Source: Prevotella sp. Rep29 (lineage in GTDB: Bacteria; Bacteroidota; Bacteroidia; Bacteroidales; Bacteroidaceae). From it: 64,000 nucleotides of DNA. Below are positions 26,954-36,154 of this stretch, piece after piece (position 1 is the stretch's first letter; the number at the start of each line of letters is the position of its first letter). Location of the stretch: the NCBI RefSeq assembly GCF_019551475.1, contig NZ_CP047159.1, positions 2,108,001 through 2,172,000 on the forward strand. The letters run 5' to 3'. Both the position numbers and the translations under genes were made by a program. The notes under the pieces were generated by a model. It saw only the letters and a program-made list of their open reading frames with translations. It searched no databases and was not told the DNA's origin.

Positions 26954-27167
26954 TGTATATTTATGCAACGGCAGTCCTTTGAGAGTCCGCTTTGCAAACA
27001 ACTGATAATCAGTGGCTTAAAAACCCCTTTCCAAAAGTGCCACTTTTAGCTTGCAAAAGTGGCACTTTTAGGAGCTGAAAGGGGAACTTTTGGAACGCAA
27101 AAGTGGCACTTTTGGAAAACGAAAGTTCAACCGCATATTTATACGTCTTTAAGTGTATAATTATTCA
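26954..27167 (+). repeat. Composite palindrome-array element, copy 2 (altered palindrome core)
   Basis: Left box TGTATATTTATGCA at 26954-26967. After 79 bp come four units at 27033-27047, 27055-27069, 27077-27091 and 27099-27113, with spacers AGCTTGC, AGGAGCT and GGAACGC. A decayed unit follows at 27121-27135, then boxes GCATATTTATACGT (27133-27146) and TGTATAATTATTCA (27154-27167), 21 bp apart. Three of the four units read AAAAGTGGCACTTTT or its complement, where the other copies read AAAAGTTGAACTTTT; both arms changed together. The last box overlaps the end of the SprT-like gene. Confidence 0.88.
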
Positions 27168-27802
27168 CTCGCAGAAAGGGGTATCCGACTCACCCATTCT
27201 TCGAACTTTTTCGGGTCAACTGAACGCCCCCGCAAACTGCGCACGACAGAAAAATTGTTGAAATAGTCGTCGTCGCTTTCAAACCACCAGCTGCCGCCGA
27301 TGTCGGGAATGGTCTCTATCTGCTGCTTGAGGCGGGCAACATATTGCGGGTTGACGACGGTGAGAAAGCATTTCCCGCTCTTCATGCGCAGGGCGAGCAC
27401 CGTGTGGTGCTTCCGCTTGGGGGCGACGGTCGGCTGCCAACCGCGCGTAGAGGTTGAAACCCGGATGTTCCATCCGTAGTTGCTGTTCAGGTGGTCCATG
27501 TACTGCCGGAACAGTTTCCCGTGCGAGGAGGTGTCGCGCAGTCGCTTGCTGGCGATATAGAGATGTATCATCTCGTGGAGCAACACGTTCTGCCACTCGC
27601 GTTCACCGCAGTCGTAATAGGTGGAGATGCGGATGGTGTAGTCGCTGTTTCTGACCCTCCCCCAGCTCCTTTTTCGCTTATATGCCATAGAGCCCAACCG
27701 CGTCCGTGAGCGGGAAAGCAAAAGGCGCGGTTCAGGCAGTTCACCGTTGAAATACTCCCAGTTGAACTGTGTGAACCACGCCTTCAGTGTCTCTTGATTC
27801 AT
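27161..27802 (-). CDS. SprT-like zinc metalloprotease
   Basis: 213 residues. The HExxH zinc motif appears as HEMIHLY near residue 77, preceded by a helix and followed by SSHGKLFRQYMDHLN, as in the SprT / Spartan family. The N-terminus (AWFTQFNWEYFNGELPEPRLLLSRSR) is also typical. Family members cleave DNA-protein crosslinks in eukaryotes; the bacterial role is less clear. The last 90 residues have no zinc-ribbon cysteines. The gene lies 14 bases upstream of the DUF4923 gene end, in the order alaS, DUF4923, sprT on the minus strand, all tightly spaced. Confidence 0.88.
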   Translation of the reverse strand: MNQETLKAWFTQFNWEYFNGELPEPRLLLSRSRTRLGSMAYKRKRSWGRVRNSDYTIRISTYYDCGEREWQNVLLHEMIHLYIASKRLRDTSSHGKLFRQYMDHLNSNYGWNIRVSTSTRGWQPTVAPKRKHHTVLALRMKSGKCFLTVVNPQYVARLKQQIETIPDIGGSWWFESDDDYFNNFSVVRSLRGRSVDPKKFEEWVSRIPLSASE

Positions 27803-27816
27803 GTGTGGGGCACCGA

Positions 27817-28452
27817 CTATCTACCCATGTTGAAACCTACGCGGATGCCGTCGTAGTTCTTGCTGATGGTTCCGATGGCTTCGATGCTCGAATTACCACT
27901 CATGGCAGCCAGTGTCTGCAAGACGCTCAGCAGTTTTTTCGACTCAAACACGATGCTGATGCCGTTCAATCCACTGCGTTTCACGTAGCCGTTGAGCGTC
28001 AAGAGGAGGGTTTTCAACTTCAGCGCACCCGTCTTCTCGTCCAGTGTGTAGGTGCCACTGAGCGGTTTTCCGTCCACCTTGCCTTCAAACGTGTTGTCAT
28101 TTGTGAACGTGATAAAGGTGTTCGCACTGCTGATGCCCACCTTATCGTATTGCTCGCGCAGCTTCTCTTCGATTTGCCGTGCAGCCACTTCGCCTCCCGC
28201 CTTTGCCAGAAGGTTCTCACTGGTAAACGCCACGCCCGGTCCGGTGTATTGCCACGAGCCGACGAGCTGTTGCGCGTTGATCTTGTCCAGTCCGATGACA
28301 CTGGTAATAACATTGGTAATTGAGCCGCCGTTGACGATGGAGCCCAGCACATTGCCCAGCACATTACCGTTTCCAGTGCTCGTTCCCATGGTGGCGCATC
28401 CTGTCGTAAGCAGGCAGGCAGCGCCAATCACGAATAATGAAATTTTCTTCAT
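27817..28452 (-). CDS. DUF4923 family lipoprotein
   Basis: 211 residues with a lipoprotein signal peptide; the lipobox is TTGC at about residues 16-19. The glycine/asparagine-rich start (GNGNVLGNVLGSIVNGG) and the segment LVGSWQYTGPGVAFTSENLLAKAGG are typical of DUF4923. The fold repeats twice a lipocalin-like pattern (NTFEGKVDGKPLSGTYTLDE). It should be anchored in the outer membrane facing the periplasm or the outside. The function is unknown. It lies 20 bases after alaS and 14 bases before the SprT-like gene in the same orientation. Confidence 0.85.
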   Translation of the reverse strand: MKKISLFVIGAACLLTTGCATMGTSTGNGNVLGNVLGSIVNGGSITNVITSVIGLDKINAQQLVGSWQYTGPGVAFTSENLLAKAGGEVAARQIEEKLREQYDKVGISSANTFITFTNDNTFEGKVDGKPLSGTYTLDEKTGALKLKTLLLTLNGYVKRSGLNGISIVFESKKLLSVLQTLAAMSGNSSIEAIGTISKNYDGIRVGFNMGR

Positions 28453-28472
28453 AGTCTATGTTTTTTAATGAG

Positions 28473-31130
28473 TTATGTGTTCGACGTGGCAATACTCACC
28501 ACTTTATCAACAGCAGCCGACAGTCCGTCGATGTTCTTTCCGCCGGCAGTAGCGAAATGGGGCTGTCCGCCGCCACCGCCGCTGATGAGCTTCGCTGCCT
28601 CACGCACCATCTGACCGGCATTCAACTGCTGCTCGCTGACCATGTCGTCGCTCAGCATGACGGTCAGCAGCGGGCGGTCCTGATGATGACTTCCGATGAC
28701 GCAGAGCAGCCGTTCGGGCACTGCCTGTCGCAGTTTGAAGGCAAGGTCTTTGGCTGCATCAGGCGTGATGGGCAGTACGGCACTGACCATCTTCATGCCG
28801 TTCACCTCCTGCACCTTGCTGAGCAACTGCTCCTTGAGACGCTCCACAGCCTGCGCCTGGAAGCTCTCAATCTCCTTCTTCATGCTGTCGTGTTCGTCGA
28901 TATATTTCGCTATCACGCCTTGCAGGTCTTTTGCGTTGTTGAACAGCGACTTCACTGCACGCAGGGTGTCTTCCAACTGATAGAGCATCTCCTCGCACTC
29001 GCGTCCCGTCTTTGCCTCGATGCGTCGAATACCAGCAGCTACTGAACTTTCGCCAACGATTTTGAAGAAACCTATCTGACCCGTGCTGCGGGCGTGGATA
29101 CCACCGCAGAGCTCACAACTGTTACCGAAGCGGACGACACGCACGCGGTCGCCATATTTCTCTCCGAACAGGGCTACGGCTCCCAACTTCTTCGCTTCCT
29201 CAATCGGTGTGTCGCGGTGCTCGTCGAGAGCGATGTCCTGACGCACCATGTCGTTCACCATCCGCTCTACGGCACGCAGCTCCTCGTCGGTCATTTTCTG
29301 GAAATGCGAGAAGTCAAAGCGCAGGGTATCGGGACTGACGAACGAGCCTTTCTGCTCCACATGCTCGCCGAGCACCTGCTTCAAGGCATAGTGGAGCAGG
29401 TGGGTCGCCGTGTGGTTGGCGGCGCTGCCTTCACGCTTGTCCGTATCGACACACGCCATGAAGTTGGCTTCGGGATGCTTCGGCAGCTCGTTGACGATGT
29501 GCACGCTCTGGTTGTTCTCCCGTTTGGTGTCGATGATGTTCACCGTCTCTTCTTCATTGACCAGCACGCCGCAGTCGCCCGTCTGTCCACCCATCTCGCC
29601 ATAGAACGGCGTATAGTCGAGTACCAGTTCGTAATAGCTGTTTTTCTTCTGTGTCACCTTTCGGTAGCGGAGAATCCGACATTCATATTCGGTGTAGTCG
29701 TATCCCACGAACTGCTGCTCAGTCTGCTGCCCGCCATCGGGATGTTCCACGCTGACCCAGTCCGAACTCTCTTTCTGGGCGGCGTTGCGGGCACGCTCCT
29801 TCTGTTTCTGCATTTCCTCGTCGAACTGCTTCTCATCCACCGTGAATCCGTTCTCGCGACAAATCAGCTGGGTGAGGTCGAGCGGGAAGCCGTAGGTATC
29901 GAACAGACGGAAAGCCTGTTCGCCGTCGAGCGTCTTGACTCCTTTTGCTTTCATTTCGTCCATCGCCTTGTCGAGCATCGATATTCCCTTGTCGAGTGTG
30001 CGGAGGAAGGCTTCCTCCTCTTCCTTGATGACACGGCTGATGAGCGTCTGCTGCGCCTTCAGCTCGGGATAGGCGTCGCCCATCTCGTGGACGAGCGTCG
30101 GGACGAGTTTGAACATGAATGCCTCTTTCTGTTCCAGGAACGTGTATGCGTAGCGGACGGCACGGCGCAGGATGCGTCGGATGACATAGCCCGCCTTTGC
30201 ATTACCGGGCAACTGTCCGTCGGCAATCGAGAACGACACGGCACGCAGGTGGTCTGCCACCACGCGCATCGCCACGTCCACGCTGCCATTGTGCTGCTCC
30301 TTGTCTTCGTATTTGAGCCCTGTCAGTCGCTCCATCTCATGGATGTAGGGCTGGAAAATATCGGTGTCGTAGTTCGACTGCTTACCCTGAATGGCGCGCA
30401 CCAGTCGCTCGAATCCCATGCCCGTGTCAATCACGTTCATCGAAAGTTTTTCGAGCGAACCGTCAGCCTTTCGGTTATACTGCATGAAGACCAGGTTCCA
30501 TATCTCAATGACCTGCGGGTCGTCCTTATTGACGAGCGTCCTGCCCGGCACTTGTGCTTTCTCCGCCGCCGAGCGTGAATCGAGGTGAATCTCCGAACAC
30601 GGACCGCACGGACCTGTGTCGCCCATCTCCCAGAAGTTGTCGTGCTTCGACCCGTTGATAATGTGGTCTTCCGGCACATGCTTACGCCAGTAGCCGGCAG
30701 CCTCGTCATCGCGCTCCAGTCCTTCCTCCTTCGAACCTTCGAATACCGTGACGTAGAGGTCTTCAGGATTCAGTTTCAGCACCTCCACCAGATATTCCCA
30801 TGCCATGTCGATGGCACCTTCCTTGAAATAGTCGCCGAACGACCAGTTGCCGAGCATTTCGAACATCGTGTGGTGATAGGTGTCATTACCCACCTCCTCC
30901 AGGTCGTTGTGCTTGCCGCTCACGCGCAGACACTTCTGCGAGTCGGCACGGCGGCGCGGCTCCGGAGAGCGCGTTCCGAGGATGATGTCTTTCCACTGGT
31001 TCATACCTGCGTTGGTGAACATCAGTGTGGGGTCGTCTTTGATTACCATCGGTGCCGAAGGCTCAATGGTGTGTTGCTTCGACTCGAAGAATTGTTTGAA
31101 CGAGTCGCGTATTTCGTTTGCTGTCATCAT
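28473..31130 (-). CDS. alaS: Alanyl-tRNA synthetase
   Basis: About 885 residues, from the ATG at 31130 or the adjacent one at 31127, which gives the usual start [16 protein letters not shown]. It charges tRNA-Ala. The class II core is clear: [37 protein letters not shown] and [13 protein letters not shown]. The editing domain shows HTATHLLH and the later C-x-x-x-H part as [10 protein letters not shown], where most bacteria have CGGTH. The C-terminal DHHA1-like domain with [15 protein letters not shown] completes it. An upstream in-frame start at 31163 would add a poorly conserved stretch. Minus-strand operon with DUF4923 and sprT. Confidence 0.97.
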   Translation of the reverse strand: MMTANEIRDSFKQFFESKQHTIEPSAPMVIKDDPTLMFTNAGMNQWKDIILGTRSPEPRRRADSQKCLRVSGKHNDLEEVGNDTYHHTMFEMLGNWSFGDYFKEGAIDMAWEYLVEVLKLNPEDLYVTVFEGSKEEGLERDDEAAGYWRKHVPEDHIINGSKHDNFWEMGDTGPCGPCSEIHLDSRSAAEKAQVPGRTLVNKDDPQVIEIWNLVFMQYNRKADGSLEKLSMNVIDTGMGFERLVRAIQGKQSNYDTDIFQPYIHEMERLTGLKYEDKEQHNGSVDVAMRVVADHLRAVSFSIADGQLPGNAKAGYVIRRILRRAVRYAYTFLEQKEAFMFKLVPTLVHEMGDAYPELKAQQTLISRVIKEEEEAFLRTLDKGISMLDKAMDEMKAKGVKTLDGEQAFRLFDTYGFPLDLTQLICRENGFTVDEKQFDEEMQKQKERARNAAQKESSDWVSVEHPDGGQQTEQQFVGYDYTEYECRILRYRKVTQKKNSYYELVLDYTPFYGEMGGQTGDCGVLVNEEETVNIIDTKRENNQSVHIVNELPKHPEANFMACVDTDKREGSAANHTATHLLHYALKQVLGEHVEQKGSFVSPDTLRFDFSHFQKMTDEELRAVERMVNDMVRQDIALDEHRDTPIEEAKKLGAVALFGEKYGDRVRVVRFGNSCELCGGIHARSTGQIGFFKIVGESSVAAGIRRIEAKTGRECEEMLYQLEDTLRAVKSLFNNAKDLQGVIAKYIDEHDSMKKEIESFQAQAVERLKEQLLSKVQEVNGMKMVSAVLPITPDAAKDLAFKLRQAVPERLLCVIGSHHQDRPLLTVMLSDDMVSEQQLNAGQMVREAAKLISGGGGGQPHFATAGGKNIDGLSAAVDKVVSIATSNT

Positions 31131-31303
31131 GATATGTGATATTTTTGCTGCAAATTTAGACAAAAATCCCGAATTATAAGCCTGCGGAGTAAAGAAATAT
31201 TCTGTTTTTCAGTTTTACCTGTGCTTATTGCCTGCAGAAAAAACGACGGGAAGGTACTGGGGGCAGAATATATTTTCGTCATCGAAACAAAAGCAAAAAG
31301 ATT

Positions 31304-31338
31304 TTTGATGCAAAAAAAAGAAAAAAGTCGTACCTTTG
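31304..31338 (+). promoter_or_regulatory. Promoter of the patatin-like gene
   Basis: TTTG at 31304-31307 and TACCTTTG at 31331-31338. The 23-bp gap is slightly longer than usual. Confidence 0.55.
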
Positions 31339-31364
31339 CACTGCTTTTTTTACCAACAGAAAAA

Positions 31365-32216
31365 ATGACAAGAAAGGGATTGGTTTTGGAAGGTGGTGCC
31401 ATGCGGGGCTTGTTCTCTGCAGGCGTGATGGACGTGATGCTGGAGGCGGGCATTGCGTTCGACGGCATTGTCGGCGTATCGGCAGGAGCCGCTTTCGGCT
31501 GCAACTACAAGTCGCACCAGGCGGGTCGCGCAATTCGCTACAACATGCGGTTTGCCCGTGACAAGCGCTACTGCAGCTGGTGGTCGTTCTTCCGCACAGG
31601 GGACTTATTCAACGCCAAGTTTGCTTACCACACAGTGCCTTCAGAACTCGACCTCTTCGACAATGCAACGTTCGAGGCTGACCCGACGGAATATTATGTT
31701 GTTTGCACCGACGTGGAGAGTGGCGAGGCGGTGTACCATCTCCTTGAAAAAGGTGGTCATCAGGCATACGACTGGATTCGTGCATCGGCATCTATGCCTG
31801 TCGTATCGAAGATGGTGGAACTGGGAGGGAAAAAACTGCTCGACGGTGGCGTTTCCGACAGCATTCCCCTGCAGTTTTTTGAAGAAAAGGGCTTCAGTCA
31901 AAACGTAGTCGTTCTCACCCAGCCCGACGGCTACGTGAAAAAGAAAAACCCTTTCCTACCCCTCATGCGCCTCTGGCTGCGCAAATATCCCAACATGGTG
32001 CGCGCCCTGGCGGAACGACACCTGATGTATAACCGCCAGTTAGAATATGTACGCGCGAGGGAAAATGCCGGCTCAGCGCTTGTCATACGACCGCCGCATG
32101 CGCTTGATATCGGTCACGTGTCGCACAATCCCGAAGAGATGAAAGCCGTTTACGATATCGGACGCAAAACCGCCGAACAACAATTGGAACAAATCAAGCG
32201 GTTTCTGGGAGGCTGA
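31365..32216 (+). CDS. Patatin-like phospholipase
   Basis: 283 residues. The patatin Ser-Asp dyad is visible: the oxyanion motif GGAMRG near residue 10, the nucleophile elbow GVSAG near residue 41 and the catalytic aspartate in the LLDGGVSD segment. The family hydrolyses acyl ester bonds of phospholipids. No signal peptide is present, so the enzyme is probably cytoplasmic or membrane-associated (similar to the YjjU subgroup). The ATG at 31365 is chosen because it begins with TRKGLVLEGG and follows the promoter; the in-frame upstream region includes the promoter itself. It appears to be transcribed alone. Confidence 0.92.
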   Translation: MTRKGLVLEGGAMRGLFSAGVMDVMLEAGIAFDGIVGVSAGAAFGCNYKSHQAGRAIRYNMRFARDKRYCSWWSFFRTGDLFNAKFAYHTVPSELDLFDNATFEADPTEYYVVCTDVESGEAVYHLLEKGGHQAYDWIRASASMPVVSKMVELGGKKLLDGGVSDSIPLQFFEEKGFSQNVVVLTQPDGYVKKKNPFLPLMRLWLRKYPNMVRALAERHLMYNRQLEYVRARENAGSALVIRPPHALDIGHVSHNPEEMKAVYDIGRKTAEQQLEQIKRFLGG

Positions 32217-32305
32217 ACAACCCATTCATAGCGTCGCATAAAAAACCAATACAACTTGCATTTTATAATAAAAACAAAGATTTTTTCTAAATATCCTTAT
32301 TTATT

Positions 32306-32337
32306 TTTGGTAGTTTTATTTCTTTTAATTACTTTTG
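32306..32337 (+). promoter_or_regulatory. Promoter of the methionine/homoserine operon
   Basis: TTTG at 32306-32309 and TACTTTTG at 32330-32337 with 20 bp between them. It predicts an untranslated leader of about 230 nt before the first gene. Confidence 0.75.
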
Positions 32338-32572
32338 CAGCGCATTTGAGAAATAACGAGATGAGAACAGACACGAATCTTATCCCCTTCAATGCACTTT
32401 CTTTTTCATCGATGATGATGCGAATGTGCCGGTAGGCACTTGTATTTTGATACAGGTGGCTACGCGCTACCTTGTGTATCCCATTTGAATACACTAAACA
32501 AAATCCTTTTATTTATTTTCAAACAGCCGTTGACAGGATGTTTTTCTGTTGACAGTAATTATATCATCAATC
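32338..32572 (+). promoter_or_regulatory. Hairpin-rich leader of the met operon, possible riboswitch or attenuator
   Basis: Four stems crowd into 70 nt: GTGCC/GGCAC (32426-32430, 32435-32439); CACTTGTAT/ATACAGGTG (32437-32445, 32450-32458); GGTGGC/GCTACC (32455-32460, 32466-32471); and GTGTAT/ATACAC (32474-32479, 32489-32494). The first three share bases at their borders, so neighbours exclude each other, as expected for a switch. The conserved sequences of SAM-I or SAM-II riboswitches were not found. Position before metY suggests methionine- or SAM-linked control, which is an inference. Confidence 0.5.
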
Positions 32573-33859
32573 ATGGAAAAAGAAAACAAACACACACACT
32601 TTGCCACTCGTCAGATACACGGTGGCAGGACCATTGACGAGACCTATTCGCGCGGCAGTGCCATTCATCCATCGGCAGCCTTCCACTTCAAGGACTGTCA
32701 GCACGCTGCAGACCTGTTCAACCTCACCGCTCCAGGCAACATCTATTCGCGTATCACCAACCCCACATGCAGCGATTTCGAGCGTCGCGTGGCAGCACTG
32801 TACGACGGGATTGGCGCCCTTGCCACCTCATCGGGCATGTCTGCCATCACAGCCACTATCACAGCGCTGGCAGAAAACGGACAGAACATCGTTGCACTGC
32901 CCCACCTGTATGGCGGTACCTACAACCTCTTTCGCATCACCCTGCGGAAATTGGGAATAGACTGCAGGATTGCTCCGACGGACGAGATTGAGGACATTGC
33001 GAATCTCATTGATGAAAACACCCGACTCCTCTTTGCCGAGAGCATGGGGAACCCGACCTGCCACGTGGCAGACTTGGAAGCCTTGGCAGCACTCTCGCAC
33101 CGCAACAATATTCCTTTTGTGGTAGATAACACGTTCGGCGGATGCGGATACCTCTGCAACCCATTTGATTGGGGAGCCGACATCGTCGTCGAGTCAGCCA
33201 CAAAATGGATCAACGGACACGGCAACGCCATCGGCGGCATGATCGTTGACAGGGGAAAATTCAACTGGTCGAACGGAAAATTTCCACAGATTGACGGTCC
33301 GTCAGAGGGCTACCACGGACTGAACTTCTGGGAAACGTTCGGATTCGGGGCCTTCATTGCCCGCGCCAGGGTTGACATTCTCCGCGACCTGGGCTGCTGC
33401 CCATCGCCTTTCGACAGTTATCTGAACCTCATCGGCTTAGAAACGCTGTCGCTGCGGTTAGAACATCAGACCAAGAGCGTTCGTCAGCTCGCAGAATATT
33501 GCAAGCAGTGCGATTACGTTGAACACATCAGTTTCGTAGGATTCGAGGGGCATGAAAGTCATCGTCTGGCAAAAAAATATTTCCGAAACGGGACCTCCGG
33601 AATCCTCAACATCGAACTGAAAGGAGATGCTGAAAGCACCGTCCGCTTTGTAGAGGCACTGAAACTGTGCGCCAATATGGTCATGGTGGGCGACTCCATC
33701 ACTGTCGTCACCCATCCTGCCTCCACCACCCACAAGCAATTGAACGACGAAGACCTGAAGAGTGCGGGTGTCACCCCTACCCTGCTACGCATCTCTATGG
33801 GGCTGGAAGATGTGCGCGACATCATTGACGACTTTGAACAAGCAAGTAAATTCATCTGA
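32573..33859 (+). CDS. metY: O-acetylhomoserine sulfhydrylase (PLP enzyme)
   Basis: 428 residues, the usual length of O-acetylhomoserine aminocarboxypropyltransferase, which makes homocysteine from O-acetylhomoserine and sulfide. It belongs to the Cys/Met metabolism PLP fold. Markers are NIYSRITNPTCSDFERRVAALYDG, SSGMSAITATI, the PLP-binding DNTFGGCGYLCNP and the lysine in ESATKWINGHG. The ATG at 32573 is preferred over one at 32549. It is the first gene of the operon with metX 19 bases behind, which makes the substrate choice convincing. Related gamma-synthases cannot be fully excluded by eye. Confidence 0.92.
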   Translation: MEKENKHTHFATRQIHGGRTIDETYSRGSAIHPSAAFHFKDCQHAADLFNLTAPGNIYSRITNPTCSDFERRVAALYDGIGALATSSGMSAITATITALAENGQNIVALPHLYGGTYNLFRITLRKLGIDCRIAPTDEIEDIANLIDENTRLLFAESMGNPTCHVADLEALAALSHRNNIPFVVDNTFGGCGYLCNPFDWGADIVVESATKWINGHGNAIGGMIVDRGKFNWSNGKFPQIDGPSEGYHGLNFWETFGFGAFIARARVDILRDLGCCPSPFDSYLNLIGLETLSLRLEHQTKSVRQLAEYCKQCDYVEHISFVGFEGHESHRLAKKYFRNGTSGILNIELKGDAESTVRFVEALKLCANMVMVGDSITVVTHPASTTHKQLNDEDLKSAGVTPTLLRISMGLEDVRDIIDDFEQASKFI

Positions 33860-33878
33860 AAGACAAGCGACAACAATT

Positions 33879-34907
33879 ATGAAAACCTTTCACTATCCCC
33901 ACCATTTCAAACTGGAAAGTGGTGAGATATTGCCCGACATCACCATAGCCTATCACACCTACGGGAAGATCAACAGCGATGGAAGTAACGTCATCTGGGT
34001 CTGTCACGCACTCACAGCCAACAGCGATGTGAGGGAATGGTGGCCAAACACTGTTGCCGAAGGACGTTTCTTAGACCCCAACCGATTCTTCATCGTCTGC
34101 GCCAACATCCTTGGCTCGTGTTACGGAACGACCGGACCGCTGTCTGTCAACCCGCTCACCGACAAGCCTTGGTACGGGACATTCCCTCATATCAGCGTCA
34201 AAGACGTGGTCACGGCACACCAACTGCTGGCTGCCCATTTGGGAATAAAAAAGATTCACACGCTGATTGGCAGTAGCGTCGGCGGATTTCAGTGTGTCGA
34301 ATGGTGCGTGACAGATCCGGCATTTATTGAAAGGGCGGTCATCATTGCCTCTGACTCCCGGTGCACGCCATGGGTAGCCGCCTTCAACGAATCACAACGA
34401 ATGGCGATAGAAAACGACCACACATTCGGAGAAGAGACCGACCAAGCGGGACTTAGGGGCATGGCTACCGCCAGAAGCATTGCCCTGCTGAGCTATAGAG
34501 GCGGAAAGGCATACAACGCCACACAAGACGAATGCCAGTCCGTGCTCTTTGAACGGCAATCAGCCTCCTACCAACGCTACCAGGGAGAGAAACTCGCCAA
34601 GCGTTTCAATGCCTATTCTTATTACCGGATTTCACAAATCGTGGATTCGCACGACATCGGGAGAGGACGTGGCGGCGACGAAAACGCCCTCCAGAAAATC
34701 ACTGCAAAGACGCTGGTCATAGCCATCAGCAGCGACATTCTTTTCCCGACGGAGCGCCACAAACGGATGGTCAATCACATTCCACATGCTGACTATCACG
34801 TCATCGACTCCATATACGGCCACGATGGATTCCTCGTGGAAAGCGACCAACTGAATGACATCATCATGAACTTCTATCAAAAAACAAAAAAACAATCAAA
34901 TGAATAA
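33879..34907 (+). CDS. metX: Homoserine O-acetyltransferase
   Basis: 342 residues of the alpha/beta hydrolase fold. It transfers an acetyl group from acetyl-CoA to homoserine, giving the substrate of the upstream MetY. The nucleophile motif is GSSVGGFQ near residue 132; the catalytic acid is in ISSDILFP and the histidine in GHDGFLVE near the end. The start MKTFHYPHHFKLESGE is chosen because it follows the metY stop by 19 bases. MetX overlaps the possible start of hom by 8 bases, consistent with translational coupling. Confidence 0.95.
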   Translation: MKTFHYPHHFKLESGEILPDITIAYHTYGKINSDGSNVIWVCHALTANSDVREWWPNTVAEGRFLDPNRFFIVCANILGSCYGTTGPLSVNPLTDKPWYGTFPHISVKDVVTAHQLLAAHLGIKKIHTLIGSSVGGFQCVEWCVTDPAFIERAVIIASDSRCTPWVAAFNESQRMAIENDHTFGEETDQAGLRGMATARSIALLSYRGGKAYNATQDECQSVLFERQSASYQRYQGEKLAKRFNAYSYYRISQIVDSHDIGRGRGGDENALQKITAKTLVIAISSDILFPTERHKRMVNHIPHADYHVIDSIYGHDGFLVESDQLNDIIMNFYQKTKKQSNE

Positions 34908-34911
34908 TACC

Positions 34912-36096
34912 ATGAAACAAATCAATATCGGCATGTTCGGCTACGGAACTGTGGGCAAAGGACTGCACGACGTGCTCAAGCAAATATGCCCGGAGAATGT
35001 AAGAATAGAACAGGTTTGCGTGTTGCACACCGAGAAACATCAGGACATCGGACTCCCCATTACCAACCGACCGGAAGACATCTTCAACAATCCTGCGGTC
35101 AACCTGATTGTCGAACTCATCAGCGACGAGGAAGCTGCATATTGCATTGTAAAGCATGCGCTGCAAAAAGGACTGCCCGTCGTCAGCGGTAACAAAAAGA
35201 TGCTTGCCAACCATCTGGAAGAGCTCATCGAAATACAGGAACGACAGCAGGTGGCACTGCTCTACGATGCCTCTGCCTGTGGCAGTATTCCTGTCATCAG
35301 AAATCTGGAAGAGTATTACGACAACGACCTGCTCATCTCGGTCAAAGGCATTCTCAACGGGTCGTCCAATTTCATCCTCTCAAAGGTTTTCAACGAAGAC
35401 ATGAGCTATAAAGATGCGCTCCAACTGGCACAACAGCTGGGATTTGCCGAAGCCGACCCGACACTGGACATCGGTGGATGGGACACGCTCTACAAACTCA
35501 TCATCATCACCATGCACGCATTCGGCATCTACATCCGCCCCGAACAGATTTTCACCTTCGGCATCGGCAACATGAAAGAGTGCGACATCAACTTTGCACG
35601 TGAGAAGCGGCGACGTATCAAAGTGGTTGGCTGTGCAGAGAAGATTGACTCCGAACGCCTCTCCCTGTCAGTCATGCCTCAACTCATCTCACGACAGAAA
35701 TACATCTACAGCGTGGAAGATGAGTTCAACGGAGTGGTCATCAAAGGATTATTCTATTACAAGCAGTTCATGTTCGGACGCGGAGCCGGCGGACACCCTA
35801 CGGGGTCGGCTGTGCTCAGCGACATCACCGCCCAGCTTTATCGCTACAAATACGAATACAAGAAACGGAACAGTCTTCGCAAACCCACCTTTACAAACGA
35901 TTTCACGTTCCGCATCTATTACCGTTATACGCACAAGGAAGACCTCAGACTGATTTCGTTTGTCAATATCGAGGAAAGCTACAATTCTGCCCACAACAAC
36001 TATATCGTTGGCACCGTGACGATGGCAGAGCTGCTTCAGAAAGCCGATACGCTCAGAAAGGCTGACATTTTCCTCGCTGCATATCCGCTGGATTGA
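34912..36096 (+). CDS. hom: Homoserine dehydrogenase
   Basis: 394 residues from the ATG at 34912 (an alternative at 34900 overlaps metX). The N-terminal NAD(P) motif is IGMFGYGTVGKGL. The catalytic part shows the SGNKKMLANH segment, ILNGSSNFILSKV and FAEADPTLDIGGWDTLYKL, all typical. There is no ACT domain and no aspartokinase part. It reduces aspartate semialdehyde to homoserine, which MetX then acetylates. Having hom in the same operon as metX and metY suggests that this copy serves methionine synthesis; a fused aspartokinase-homoserine dehydrogenase may exist elsewhere. An IS30 element is inserted 40 bases downstream. Confidence 0.93.
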   Translation: MKQINIGMFGYGTVGKGLHDVLKQICPENVRIEQVCVLHTEKHQDIGLPITNRPEDIFNNPAVNLIVELISDEEAAYCIVKHALQKGLPVVSGNKKMLANHLEELIEIQERQQVALLYDASACGSIPVIRNLEEYYDNDLLISVKGILNGSSNFILSKVFNEDMSYKDALQLAQQLGFAEADPTLDIGGWDTLYKLIIITMHAFGIYIRPEQIFTFGIGNMKECDINFAREKRRRIKVVGCAEKIDSERLSLSVMPQLISRQKYIYSVEDEFNGVVIKGLFYYKQFMFGRGAGGHPTGSAVLSDITAQLYRYKYEYKKRNSLRKPTFTNDFTFRIYYRYTHKEDLRLISFVNIEESYNSAHNNYIVGTVTMAELLQKADTLRKADIFLAAYPLD

Positions 36097-36154
36097 ATAT
36101 AACTCGCTAAATTTACATAAGATAAGATTGTAGATTCCAGTAGCAAGTGCAAAG

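Noticed and set aside
32338..32572. Leader of the met operon considered as SAM-I or SAM-II riboswitch
   Set aside because: The conserved core bases of these classes could not be found; it is therefore reported only as an unassigned structured leader.
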